DNA of 64,000 nt. Origin: Pisolithus tinctorius (taxonomy: Eukaryota; Basidiomycota; Agaricomycetes; Boletales; Pisolithaceae). Position 1 is the stretch's first letter. Each line of letters starts with the position of its first letter. The position numbers were made by a program, and so were the translations under genes. Location: the NCBI GenBank assembly GCA_024663395.1, contig JANFAH010000043.1:248001-312000 (forward strand), given 5' to 3'. This document shows, piece by piece, positions 47,128 through 57,878 of this stretch. The notes below the pieces were generated by a model. That model was not told where the DNA came from. It did no database searches and saw nothing but the letters and a program-made list of their open reading frames with translations.

Positions 47128-47399
47128 TCTTGAAGGTAGGCCAAGATGAGGGACCTAGGAAGGAGGCTCAGGCTTCAGTTAGAAGAAGTCTGTATTCACA
47201 GCTAACCTAGGAAGGAGACTACAGTAGTAAGTCAGTAAGGTAGCTATTAATTAACAAAAAAGAACAGTTACCTCAGGCTTCAGTTAGAAGAAGTCTGAGG
47301 TACACCTGAAGGAAAAACAAACATCCTAAGTATGAAGATTTATTATGTAAGCTTGTACAATGTAAGCAAAAGTCAGGTAAAGGTGGTAACACTTCAACA
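47128..47399 (-). repeat. 3' LTR of Copia copy 2 (272 bp)
   Basis: Ends TGTTGAAG/CTTCAAGA in element orientation. It contains a 26-bp direct repeat (CTCAGGCTTCAGTTAGAAGA...) twice, enclosing 79 bp that the other LTR lacks. Confidence 0.92.
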
Positions 47400-47455
47400 C
47401 ACCCCCTCAGCATAACAAGGCTTAGAAAATAATACCCATACCAGAAGAGAAACAC

Positions 47456-50400
47456 TCATGTGTACTGCCAGGTCTCCACTCTCCACCTTTTCACAAATAA
47501 AATGATGACAGATTGATATGTGCTTGGTGGTGCTATCACAGATTGATTGTCAACTAGAAGGGGGGTCAGCCACATGATCTTGACTGCATCCAGTTCACAG
47601 AGTAAGGTGTGAACCCAAAGGAGTTCCTTTCCAGCTGCTGAAACTGCCATGTACTCAGCTTCTGTGCTTGACAAGGCTATGGAGGTCTGTTTCTTTGAAG
47701 ACAAGCTTACAGCTCCACCAGATGGGGTGAAGATGTAGCCTGAGACTGAGTGATGGTCATTAACATCTGCAGCCCGGTCCACATTGGCATAACCTACAAG
47801 GGAGCCACTAGGGTCCCTTGTGTACTGTAGACACACACTCAAAGTTTTATGCAGGTACTGGTAGACTTGCTTCAGCGCAGACCAATGTTGGTCTCCAGGG
47901 GTAGCAGCATGCCTGCTGAGTACACCTACAGTGAAGGCGAGATCAGGCCATGTTGCCAACATGGCATACATCAGTGTGCTGAGTGCTGATTGATATGACT
48001 GAAGGTCACATGTGGGAGCATCAAGTTTTTTGAGTTTTAGGTTTTGCTTGATGGGTGTGGACACAGTCTGGCCATTCTGCATGCCTATGTGCTCAAGAAT
48101 TAACTCTATATAGCAACATTGGGAGAGTTCTATCACTCCCTTGTTGCAGTCTCATATAATCTCCATCCCGAGTATCCAACAAGCTTCCCCCAGGTCTGAG
48201 AGGTTGTACTCAGCTGACAGTTGGGTTTTTAAGCATTTGATGGCTTCACAGCTCTTCAACAGGATTAGTTTATCATTGACATACACAGCTACGATGATTA
48301 AGACACCATCTTTGACCTTGAAAAATAGACTATGGTCTGCATCACTGCATGTGAATCCAAGTGACTCAAAGACTTCTCAAAGTCTCATATACCAGGATTT
48401 TGGAGCTTGTTTGAGTCTGTAAAGCGCATGATAAAGGCACCAGACAATGTCGCTAGAGTCACAAAAACCTGGAGGGGATGAAGATAAATTTCTTCCTTGA
48501 GTTTGCCATTTAAAAAGGCAGATTTCATGTCCATCTGATGAACTTCAAGGTTGTACTTAGTGGTGAGGGCAAGCAGAATTCTTATCATAGAGAACTTGGC
48601 TACAGGCACAAACATCTCCATGTAGTCAATGCCATGCACCTGCATAAACCCTTTTGCGACAAGTCACCCCTCATATTTATCAATTTCACCTATTGGTCCT
48701 CATTTTATTTTGTAGACCCATTTCGAGTCAATGATCTTTTGATTGGGTGGCCAAGGAACCTCCTTGTATAATCCTATATTTTTAAATGTCATGAGTTCAT
48801 TGGCCATGGCTGCATACCAGCAATCAGCATCAGGATGACACATTGCCTCTGTGAAGGTTGTGGGTTCATGATCACATGATGTGTTTGCTTGGTAAGCATT
48901 GTGGTGTTGTTGTTTGCCATGAGGCCTATCACTGCCCTTGCTTGCCATTTCCACACTCTCTGGCACTCTCTCACCACTCCCACCACCTTCATCCCTTCCC
49001 ACAGCATCCCCCACCACAGGTAGTGTCCATCATTCATAGGTGTTGACAAAATACCTTTGATCATCATCTTTTACAGGTGTTTTTTGAATTCTAGATGATC
49101 TTCTGACACCTGGAGGTGGAATTGGGACTGGATATGGTCCTGGAGGCATGCATGATGGCCCAGGGTGTTGACCAGGCATAGGTGTCGCCTTGTGCCTTCG
49201 TTCCAAGGTGCATTTGTCCTTGTCATTCCCATGGTTTGACCCACTAACACCTTTTTCACTCTGGACTTGAATTTTGGGCTCAGGCATTGAAATGACCTGA
49301 TCATTTGCAATTGCCTCATCACCATTGGTAGCCATAGTGTCATCTATGTCCCCCCAGTCATGTACTAGGTTATTTCCTCCTTCTGAGGCTGCATCTGAGC
49401 TGTCAGAGCCACTATTTTCCTCTGTAGGTGGGTACTTGTGCCCTCAAGCATTCTGATCACTGATAGCAGGCACTACAGGCTTTGTTTCCTTGATGACAAT
49501 GTCAATCTGGACTTGGGACTTGTCTGTCCCATCTCCCTCATTGAAAATGACATCATGTGACTCCACAATCTGACCTGAAGTCTTCTGTACACAGCTGTAC
49601 ACCTTCTTGTTCTCTGAGTAGCCTAGGAACTGACATTTGAGGGACTTAACTCCCAGCTTCTGCTGCTTTTCCTCAGGTATGTGGGCATGTGCTGTGCATC
49701 CAAAAACCCATAGATGAGAAATTACTGGTTTATTTCCTGTGTATGCTTTGTAGGGTGTAAGATCTTGCTTGAGTGCCCTTGTAGGCAGGTGATTTATTAT
49801 GTGTGCCACATGGAGGATTGTGTCTCCCCAGTACTTGTTGAGTAGGCCAGTGTTGCTTAGCATAGCATGTGCAGACTCTACAATGGTGTGGTTCATGCAC
49901 TCTGCTACTCTGTTTTCCTGTGGTGTATATGCATTTGTCTTCTCATGGTGTATCCCTTTGGACTTCAGGTAGGCTTCGAATTCATTTGAGCCATATTTGC
50001 CACCACCATTGCTGTGAAGGTAGTTTGGCCAACAGCCTGTCTCTGCTTCTAGTACTGCTTTGTGAGTGCAAAGACTTTGTCCTTTGATTTAGCCAATTTT
50101 ACCACTAGATGATGTGAATGGCCATTGATGAAGGTTACAAAGTACTTGTGGCCTGTCCATGCTGTTGTCTCCATGGGTCCACACATGTCTGTGTAGGTCT
50201 GATGTAGTATGCATGGATTTTCCACATCTGACTTCAATGAGATAGGGTCCTGGTGTTGTTTGCCTTTGAGGCAGGCCTTGCATGTGCATGTGCTAATCTC
50301 CCTGGTCCCTATGATATCCATTCCAGACACCATGTCCTTGTCCAACAGATTTAGGACATGTTTGACATTGGCATGTCCAAGATGGCAGTGCCACATAATT

Positions 50401-51860
50401 AGAGTAGCTTTGGACATTGTTGTCTGAGAGGTGAGAGCCATGTATGGCTCATTCGCACCAAGTGCATCTGGGGTATTGATGATATAGGCAGCATGGCTCC
50501 CTGATATGATGCTAGCTTCAAGTATGTAGAGGGATCTGTGTTTGGTGGTGAGAGCTACAACCTGGCCTTGTGCATGAACCTGGCATGTCAGTTCTCCAAA
50601 GGTAACCTTCAGTCCTTTCAAGGCTAAAGAGGGGACTGACATGAGATTTGTGTCAAGATCAGGAACATAGTATACATCTCATAGGATGGTTTTGCTTGTG
50701 TGTCCATCCTTGAGGTGCATGGAGAGTTCAATTCTCCCCTTGCCTATGGCTTGAATTGTTCTGCCATCGCCAATGATCACTGGTTGAGAGGGTACCAGTT
50801 TTCTGAATGTCATAAACCATGACCGCTGGCAGCACATGTGTGCAGAGGCCCCAGAGTCTACAACCCATTCTGATGTGCTGGTTTCTGGGCATGTGCAAGC
50901 TACAAATAAGTGAAGAGGGCCTTCCTCTTCTTCTGCCATGGCCACAATCTTTGCTGTCAGTTCTGACTTCTCCTTAGACTTGTCCTTATCCCCATGTGAG
51001 GTACTTTGGGATGGAGCCTTGGCTGCTTCATCTGCTTTCTTCTTGTAGCATTTGTCCTCTGTGTGTCCTGTCTTGCCACATGGTGCATAGGCACACTTCT
51101 TCTCTTTTCTCTTCTTGTCTGCTGCTTTTGACTTCTTGCCTGTGTTCATCTTTGCAGCAAGAGCAGAATGTGATTTTGAAGTTTGTTGTGACTTTTCTTT
51201 GACAAGGACTTGGGAAATAACCATCTCAGGAGTTATCTTGTCATTCAACAACATTAGAATTGTGCAGAGGGTAGAGTATGATGGTGGGAGTGAGATGATC
51301 ATTGCAATGGCTACAAGTGAGTCCTCAAGTGGTTGTCCAAGTGAGGTGAGAATATGAGCCTTCTGATGCATTGCATTCAGCTGCATCTCCATTGGTTGGT
51401 TGTCTGCAAGTGTTCCTCAGAACAACTCACCAATGAGGCAGGCAATAGTCTGCTTGCCTTTTCCTTCATATCTCTCACCAAGTTTCTTCCATGTCTCAGC
51501 AGCAGTTTTTGCATATAGTACTCTGCTAAGGGGTTCATCCTTGAGCATGAGTGTGATTTGCACACATGCTTCCTGGTCCTTGAGGAGCCATTCCTCATAC
51601 TTGTCAGGATGAGTTTTCTGGTCTGGAGGTTTTACCTCCATGTCTGTACCAGCAACAATGGTCCAGAGGCCACAAACTGTTAAGACTTTTTGCATTTGGA
51701 ATTTCCACATTTGATAGTTTGAACCATCATCCACAAGGGGAGCTATGTCATAGAGTTGACTTGAGCCTTGCAAGACTCTCGTAGAAGTAGAGGCTGATGT
51801 ATTTGCACTTGTGGATGGGCCTAGAGCCCAAGACATTGATGCCAAAGGTCTGGATGACAT
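47456..51860 (-). pseudogene. Copia gag-pol polyprotein, decayed
   Basis: From right to left: Gag (51860; NYQMWKFQMQKVLTVCGLW), zinc knuckle CGKTGHTEDKC preceded by CAYAP, protease EWVVDSGASAHM (~50870), DVYYVPDLDTNLMSVPSL, integrase zinc region (WHCHLGHANVKH; CKACLKGKQH), integrase core (YTDMCGPMETTAWTG; the later part in another frame; MNHTIVESAHAML), proline-rich linker, RT start (NIGLYKEVPWPPNQKIIDSK), MDMKSAFLNGKLKEEI (motif A, ~48540), and RNase H (NVDRAADVNDHHSVSGYIF; SSTEAEYMA). Breaks include TGA after GELF (51417) and after TIL (50679), a TAG near 50052, and frameshifts within RT around 48140-48420. Confidence 0.88.
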
Positions 51861-51913
51861 GTCTTATTGTATACTGTGGTACCACTTGGTTTGAGTTTGC
51901 TACTGTAAGGTTA

Positions 51914-51935
51914 GAGCTGCTCGGGGCTCATAACC
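51914..51935 (-). promoter_or_regulatory. Primer-binding site, half-tRNA-Met type
   Basis: Immediately inside the 5' LTR, in element orientation GGTTATGAGCCCCGAGCAGC. It is complementary to the anticodon arm of tRNA-Met (GGGCTCATAACC, anticodon CAT), not to a tRNA 3' end. Copia of Drosophila and Ty5 use such an internally cleaved initiator tRNA-Met primer. Confidence 0.75.
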
Positions 51936-52102
51936 TCTTGAAGGTAGGCCAAGATGAGGGATTTAGGAAGGAGACTCAGGCTTCAGTTAGAAGAAGTCTG
52001 AGGTACACCTGAAGGAAAAACAAACATCCTAAGTGCGAAGATTTATTATGTAAGCTTGTACAATGTAAGCAAAAGTCAAGTAAAGGTGGTAACACTTCAA
52101 CA
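51936..52102 (-). repeat. 5' LTR of Copia copy 2 (167 bp)
   Basis: Same termini as the left LTR but 105 bp shorter, with one copy of the 26-bp repeat. Confidence 0.92.
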
Positions 52103-52107
52103 TGAGC

Positions 52108-52885
52108 AACTGTGCCAGTGGGATTAGTCTGGGGGTCCAGCTGGATCGCAAGGAATGGGCCATTGAGAACAGTCTGAAAAATAAAGGTAACAAATATAGG
52201 ATTTCCATAGACTGCGCAGTGTGGAATAGTTACAGCACTGCAAACTTCAAATCAGGGAAGAGGGGAAAATAATCAAACTAGTGCCAAAACAAGACTTCTT
52301 TGCTGAAGTAAAGGGAAGTGTGCACAGTATCATAGTCACCATCAGCTTCTAGAACTACTAGAACTAGAGAGCCCACCAAGAGAAGCCAATGACCACCAGC
52401 TCAGCACAGAATCTTGCCAATAAAAGATTTAATGACATGGCTGTCAAACAGTGTTCGTGCAGCCCCATTGCACCCTCTACTAATAGTATTATTCCATTGC
52501 TGTAACTGTTTCTGCCAAGCTGGATGTTAAGGGTGCAGTATGCTCTGTGGAAATATCAGCAACTTGCTCAAGGTCCCTAGGGACAAGGTTAGCCAAGTCC
52601 TACTGGTTGGACACTGTTGTAATGCTGGATCTACAAAGTACTGAGAATGAAGAACTGGCAATCTTATGATCCTAAAGCATGAGAAAATTTACCTGGCCAT
52701 GAATTTGTGTGAGATTGGTCCATGGTTTCATGGGTACTGGAATCAGGGTTCATATCAGGATTCAGAGCAGCACTCACTTTATGGGACACTCCTTCCTCAT
52801 CCCTGCCACCAGTTAATTTAGGTGTGGTCATCAGTTTTCCCTCAACCTTTTTCACAAACTCACCCCAAACTGCCTGCTCAGTAGG
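52108..52885 (-). other. Possible exons of an unidentified gene
   Basis: Minus-strand segments look spliced: TEQAVWGEFVKKVEGKL continuing to SHTNSWPG before GTAAATTT (about 52690), and after TTTATTTTTCAG the segment TVLNGPFLAIQLDPQTNPTG (about 52170-52110), which runs into the Copia target site. I do not recognise the protein. It could be a host gene hit by Copia, or chance. Confidence 0.3.
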
Positions 52886-54127
52886 CTGGAGGTGGGGGAA
52901 ATAGCATTTGCGTGAAGAGCTGGCTTTTGTCTTCATTGGAGTTGACCATTGTGGTGTTGCCTTCATCGCCTATTTTTTTGAGAGATGGTATTCTAGCCTT
53001 ACTGCCATTGCCATATGGTTTGGATATGTAGCCATTGGCTGTCCAGAGGTCCTCACTGTTGGCTTCTTCTAGCCAATCTCTCCAATGGTTTTTCTTGGCT
53101 TCTTGGATGGCCTTGTCATATTCTTTAGCTTTGCTTTTTCTTAGGCTGTGGCTTTCATGGTTGTGGATTGCATGGAATGTATATGAGGCTTTACTTAGTG
53201 TTTTAAGCTCCTTTCATAGGGTAGTCAGTTCTTTTGTCCACCAGCATTTTTTGTGTGGGTGGGGCCATGATTTCAGTACTACTTTCTCCAGAGTAGTGCA
53301 CAGTGCTACATCTATGCCTCACATTTTTGCTTGGAATTCTTGCTCATTTGCTATTACCAAGGGTGGTCTGATTTTGGTCAGTTCAGCTTTCAGCATCTTG
53401 TTGAACTTCTCCCAGTTGACTTCTCTGTAATTGTAGCTAGGAGGAGACATGGATAGGGTGGGGTCCATGTTAATGTGCATCAGGACTGGGACATGGTCTG
53501 TGTTGGGGCCTCTGTCTTCTGGACTTGTGTTGCAACTGGTTAGCTCTTCCATCATCAGTTCCATGCAAAAAACATTGTCCAGGCATGTCCAGTTGCCTGT
53601 GGATGACAATTGGAGGGTGGGTATTCCCTTGGGTAGCACTTGCACCATTCCATAGTCAGCCACTAACTCTAGTAACTTTTGTGTGAAGCCTAGCACCCTT
53701 GCCATGAATAGGTGATGGTTGTGGTCCTCATCCCACAGTGGGTGGTGTCTGTTGAAGTCACCCAGCCATATCATGTGGTCATTCACCATTGGTCTGACTT
53801 TGTCAGTGTCTGTGGTGAGGAAGGTGCTCATCAATTCCAGCATTTGGTCATGTGTGCAGTTGAATATTGTGTAGGTGCCCTTTGTGGTCCTTAGCTTTGT
53901 TACAACAACATCTGCAGAAGGGAAAGCTATCTGCTCCCAAGTGTTGGTACTGATTTTTGAGTTAATTAGGGTTACTGCTCAAGATCTGGTGTTTTGGGTG
54001 GATTTCATTGTGGGGTATGCAGCCCTCCAGTGGGTGTTCACTCAGATGTTGCCCATTTGGTTGATTGGGGGTTCCTGAATGGTGACTATGTCCCATTTGT
54101 CCACTATTTGGCTGTTTAGTAGGGAGT
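52886..54127 (-). pseudogene. LINE ORF2: endonuclease and linker (RT missing)
   Basis: Endonuclease block WLGDFNRHHPLWDEDHNHHL near 53770 retains the catalytic Asp, and GPNTDHVPVL follows at about 53500. The linker HWRDWLEEANSEDLW is also seen in copy A as HWRDWLEEANDRDLW. The first codons of ORF2 (IWQQNLNTS-like) lie right of the insert at about 59901-59960. Confidence 0.8.
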
Positions 54128-54280
54128 TAGTTTTCTATGTAAGCGGAGTTTACGGAGCATTGCATAGAATTTAGTCCATGCGTGAGTAAGCGAAGTGTGA
54201 CACGTCTCTTGTCTTCTGCACACTTCACGAATTGCAGATTCCGCGCCTCCAGCCATCGCGCAGATCTCCTCTCATTTTTC
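54128..54280 (+). repeat. Split direct repeat A1 (153 bp)
   Basis: Matches A2 (59446-59598). All differences I see are CG against CA or TG. Confidence 0.95.
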
Positions 54281-54307
54281 GCAAAGCAATGCACCAACAC
54301 TCAGCTA

Positions 54308-55279
54308 ATGGAAAACCCCAACATGGCTATACAGCCCGACTTTACCACAGAGGAGTATCAGGAAGCTCGTTTGCATCTCGTTAATGATGCAGTAGATGAC
54401 CAACAAGCCGCAAATATACTAGCTACCCTATGGGTTCTAAACAACAACAAGGAAAAACTTAATTGGCAAACATGCAAGGAACAAGAAGCTCAAAGAGCGC
54501 AAGACAAAGCAGAACAAGCCGAAGAAGAACTCGCCAAGCAACAATGTCGCAGACTCAAAGAAGCAGAGATGGCACAAGCAGAAGAACGGAAAAAGAATAG
54601 GACCAAGCATGCTCTGATACGCAAAGTAGGAGTCCCCTCGGGTCCTGTCAATATTCCCTCTCCATACGCAGTGTGCAAACTCAAGAAGGGCGAATACTGC
54701 GAGCTTTACTTCTTCACCAATATCGGCCTAGCAGAAGCGGAAACTTTCAACCCCTCGATAGACAACGAAGCTTTGACCCTACTCAAAGCAGACAATGGCC
54801 AGCACATCTGGGTGCCAGCGTCAACCACCAGAGATAAGTCTTCTGTTATAAAGGATGAAGACCTAACTTGGGAGCAGTTCAGAGAAGCATCCATGCACCT
54901 GATAAGCACGATGAAAGAACACAATTGGGAGGAAGAGAGAGTAGACATGCATGTAGGTTTTTGGATGGCCATCAAAGCTCATCCCTGGCAGCATTCACTG
55001 CATGCGCATCTGAAGAGAGCGCTGCTCCTCTACCAGAGCCAGCAGAGACAGAGATGGCATCGTGCCCTATTGACTCTTAATACCTGGTCACTATCGGAAT
55101 TGAACCAAGAACTACTGAATGACGCACGTGAAGAAATATTGGACAGAGAACATTCCCAGGAGCTCGAGAATCTCAGGAAGGTGCGAAATACATGCCTGTC
55201 CAATGACACTCCAACTAACATCACCCTTCCGCTTTCCGCTTTCCGCTCCCCCTCTCCCCTTCTTTCTCTGGCCTCATGA
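54308..55279 (+). CDS. Ngaro ORF1, Gag-like coiled-coil protein
   Basis: About 323 residues from the ATG at 54308 (the open frame extends upstream to 54182 but without ATG). The N-terminus is acidic (DFTTEEYQEARLHLVNDAV), followed by a strong coiled coil (EEELAKQQCRRLKEAEMAQA and flanks, residues ~60-105). A second block starting LTWEQFREASMHLISTMKEH resembles the first helical block, suggesting an internal duplication. No zinc knuckle. Probably the structural protein of the particle, by position. Intact. Confidence 0.65.
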   Translation: MENPNMAIQPDFTTEEYQEARLHLVNDAVDDQQAANILATLWVLNNNKEKLNWQTCKEQEAQRAQDKAEQAEEELAKQQCRRLKEAEMAQAEERKKNRTKHALIRKVGVPSGPVNIPSPYAVCKLKKGEYCELYFFTNIGLAEAETFNPSIDNEALTLLKADNGQHIWVPASTTRDKSSVIKDEDLTWEQFREASMHLISTMKEHNWEEERVDMHVGFWMAIKAHPWQHSLHAHLKRALLLYQSQQRQRWHRALLTLNTWSLSELNQELLNDAREEILDREHSQELENLRKVRNTCLSNDTPTNITLPLSAFRSPSPLLSLAS

Positions 55280-55528
55280 CCCATACACACTAACCCCCCG
55301 GCATAACATCCATTGATCAATCACTGTTGTCTACAACCCCCCCTCTCATAACCAGCATCACGTCTGCTGATCATAAAACTCCTTCCCTGGCATCACGTCC
55401 GTTGATCAAAAATTTTACCTACCACACTTCCATAAACTATATATACTACTGGCTGGTGATCGTCAACCAAAACCTACCCCCCTTCTCTTAATTGTCGTCA
55501 TCCACAGGTCAACGAGCACTACTTAGCC
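55280..55528. other. Spacer between Ngaro ORF1 and the next ORF
   Basis: Contains three copies of a GCATMACRTCYRYTGATCA motif (about 55301, 55355 and 55390) and a TATATATAC tract near 55440. It could be a second promoter or a recombination-related repeat. Confidence 0.5.
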
Positions 55529-55975
55529 ATGGTGGCACACCCTGCGCCATCTCATAATCACATGAGGACCCCAAGCAACCAAAAGCGCCCTACATCGCCT
55601 GGAGAACACACCTGCTCGGACTATCCGGACCACAAGCGCCAAAGGTCCTTTCGCAACAACACATCCTCTGATTATCAACCCCACAACGGGCCGCTTCTGG
55701 TGTGTGCCATCTGCCTCAGAGGGCAACGCCATCTCGTCATCAAGTGCAGGGCCACCTCCACCTGGGACAAAAAGCACCCCACCTTCGCAGAACGAATTCA
55801 CAAAGCGCTCTTCTCCAGGGACAAAGGAAGGTGCATCTGTGCCAAGTGGCAATGTGAAGAAGGTTGCACTGAGCGCCATGACACCAAGCATCTATGCTCC
55901 GGGTGCGGTGCAACAACACATGGTGCCCAGAGATGCCCTCGCGCACAAAAGGCTGCATCCAACGACACCGTATAA
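55529..55975 (+). CDS. Ngaro zinc-binding ORF (Gag C-terminal type)
   Basis: 148 residues. Basic N-terminus, then Cys/His clusters: CAICLRGQRHLVIKC, CICAKWQCEEGCTERHDTKH and CSGCGATTHGAQRCP. Overlaps the RT frame by about 270 bp, so RT may be expressed by frameshift (+1 or -2) or separate initiation. Intact. Nucleic-acid binding is inferred from the clusters. Confidence 0.6.
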   Translation: MVAHPAPSHNHMRTPSNQKRPTSPGEHTCSDYPDHKRQRSFRNNTSSDYQPHNGPLLVCAICLRGQRHLVIKCRATSTWDKKHPTFAERIHKALFSRDKGRCICAKWQCEEGCTERHDTKHLCSGCGATTHGAQRCPRAQKAASNDTV

Positions 55976-57878
55976 TGTAGAGGCTTGGGAACGAGAGCTC
56001 AACAAGTTTAATTTAAACCATCACTTCAGTAAGATCCTGGAGGGCCTTCGCCAGGGATTCTGTATAAACTTTCCATCGATCAAGAGTGTACAATCCCCCC
56101 CTAACAGAGATTCCGTTCTCACTTATGTCGAAGAACTCCGTAAGACAATAACTAAAGAAATTGAAAAAGGCTGCTACATCGGCCCCCTCACACTAGATGC
56201 CATCACCGAACTAATAGGACCCTTTCAGTCGTCCCCACTATCAATCATACCCAAGTCAGACCGCCCCGGTAAATACTGCCTTGTACAAAACTTCTCATTC
56301 CCCCATTCCCCGAACAAACAAACCCCCAATCCTTCAATCAACTCCCATACCGACACACACGACTTCCCAACAACATGGGGAACATTCGCCATCATATACC
56401 TATTACTTGCATGCCTACCACCAGGATCCGAATTAGCAACTAGAGATGTTGCCGAAGCCTATTGCACAATCCCCTTGCACCCTTTGCAATGGCCAGTGAA
56501 CGTAATAAAGATATCAGGCACCCATGGATGCATGGACACCTGTCTCGCCTTCGGAGCATCACCATCATCAGGCATATATGGTAACATGGCTGATGCCAGT
56601 ACAGAAATCATGAGACATCACAGCATCAGACCCATGGACAAATGGGTGGATGATCATATCTTCGCATGCATCAAGCATGAATACCTTGCAGCCTACAACG
56701 ACCTAAGGAAAGTATGGCAATCCGAAATCACTTCACCAGAACCCCAGCAACTAGGGGCTAGGATTTTATTCTTGGGCAGAACCCAAGACAATGACATAAC
56801 TGAAGAATTCAACGAAAACTGTTCGCAGCCAATTCAAGATCTGTCAAGGAGATCGCCAAGATCCACTCACGACATGTCATTCTTGTACAGCTTCGAAGAC
56901 ATAGATGCGTTATCAAAATACCTTGGGATCCCCTGGGAGAAGTTGAAAGATCAACCCTTTAGCCACTCCACAACATACATAGGTTTTCTGTGGGATCTCA
57001 AAGACTACTGCATCTCACTAAGCCCAACAAAAACAACGAAGTACCTGAAGGCGATCCATGCATGGCGCAAAAGGCCAACCCACGTTCTACAGGATGTTAA
57101 AGAACTATACGGCAAATTACTTCATGCCTGCGCAGCCCTGCCACATGGCAGAGCATACCTAACAGGCCTCGAGGCCATGCTAAAAACAAGCGCTGCAAAG
57201 CCACTTATGCCCCATCGGGCAGACAAAAGAGTAGCCAACGACATCGATTGGTGGACAGACCAGCTACAATCTGGCAACATCCAATGCTCCATCTCCCCGC
57301 CCAATAAACTCATCAACATATTAGCCTTCTCTGATGCTAGCTCTAAAATTGGCATTGGAATCAAGATCAGTGAACACTGGCACGCTTGGAGACTCATCCC
57401 AGGCTGGGAAAGCAGCCAAGATGGCACCAGAGACATTGGATGGGCTGAAGCCGTCACCTTCAAATTTCTGGTCTATGCAATCGATCGCGTCATTGCAGAC
57501 GACAGCTCAATCATTGCGTTCGGAGATAACACTGGAGTCGTCAAAGGCTGGTGAAACAGTCGCCATCGCAATACCCAAGTCAATGAAGTTTTCAAACAAG
57601 TTCACTCATTTGTTGCCGGGTCCCCTCGCATTAATCAAATACACACAAAATATGTCCCAAGCGGTGCCAACCCAGCAGACCCCTTATCAAGGGGAATATA
57701 CAGACATCCAAACCTTCTCCCTCCAATCCCTATCCCTGTACAAATCCGACCTTTCGTCATCGACGCAGCTGCCCCCCCCAACACTACTGAGCTGCGGCTT
57801 AGGAGAGAAGGAGCATACCCTTCCCCAGCAGCCAAAATCATTGACCGTGCTCGAATCGCTCTCGAAACGAAGGAATGA
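55704..57878 (+). pseudogene. Ngaro reverse transcriptase / RNase H
   Basis: One frame with a single in-frame TGA at 57552-57554. RT: SSPLSIIPKSDRPGKYCLVQ, ATRDVAEAYCTIPLHP (motif A, Asp), FGASPSSGIYGN (motif B), WVDDHIF (catalytic DD). RNase H: ILAFSDASSKIGIGI (first Asp), WAEAVTF (Glu), FGDNTGVVKGW (Asp), then the TGA, then NSRHRNTQVNEVF. The stop falls where DIRS-order proteins usually have R/N residues, so CGA-to-TGA decay is likely. A PSGANPADPLSRGIY block, common to these elements, follows. Confidence 0.88.

Larger units (their letters stand above)
47128..52102 (-). mobile_element. Ty1/Copia retrotransposon, copy 2 (different family)
   Basis: 4975 bp reading leftward, bounded by 5-bp duplications TGAGC (47123-47127 and 52103-52107). 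The 5' LTR is on the right, followed by a primer site, gag, protease, integrase, RT, RNase H, a purine tract (revcomp of ACACCCCCTCAGC) and the 3' LTR on the left. The protein differs clearly from the other Copia family in this window. The reading frame carries many stops and some frameshifts, especially in RT. Confidence 0.92.
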
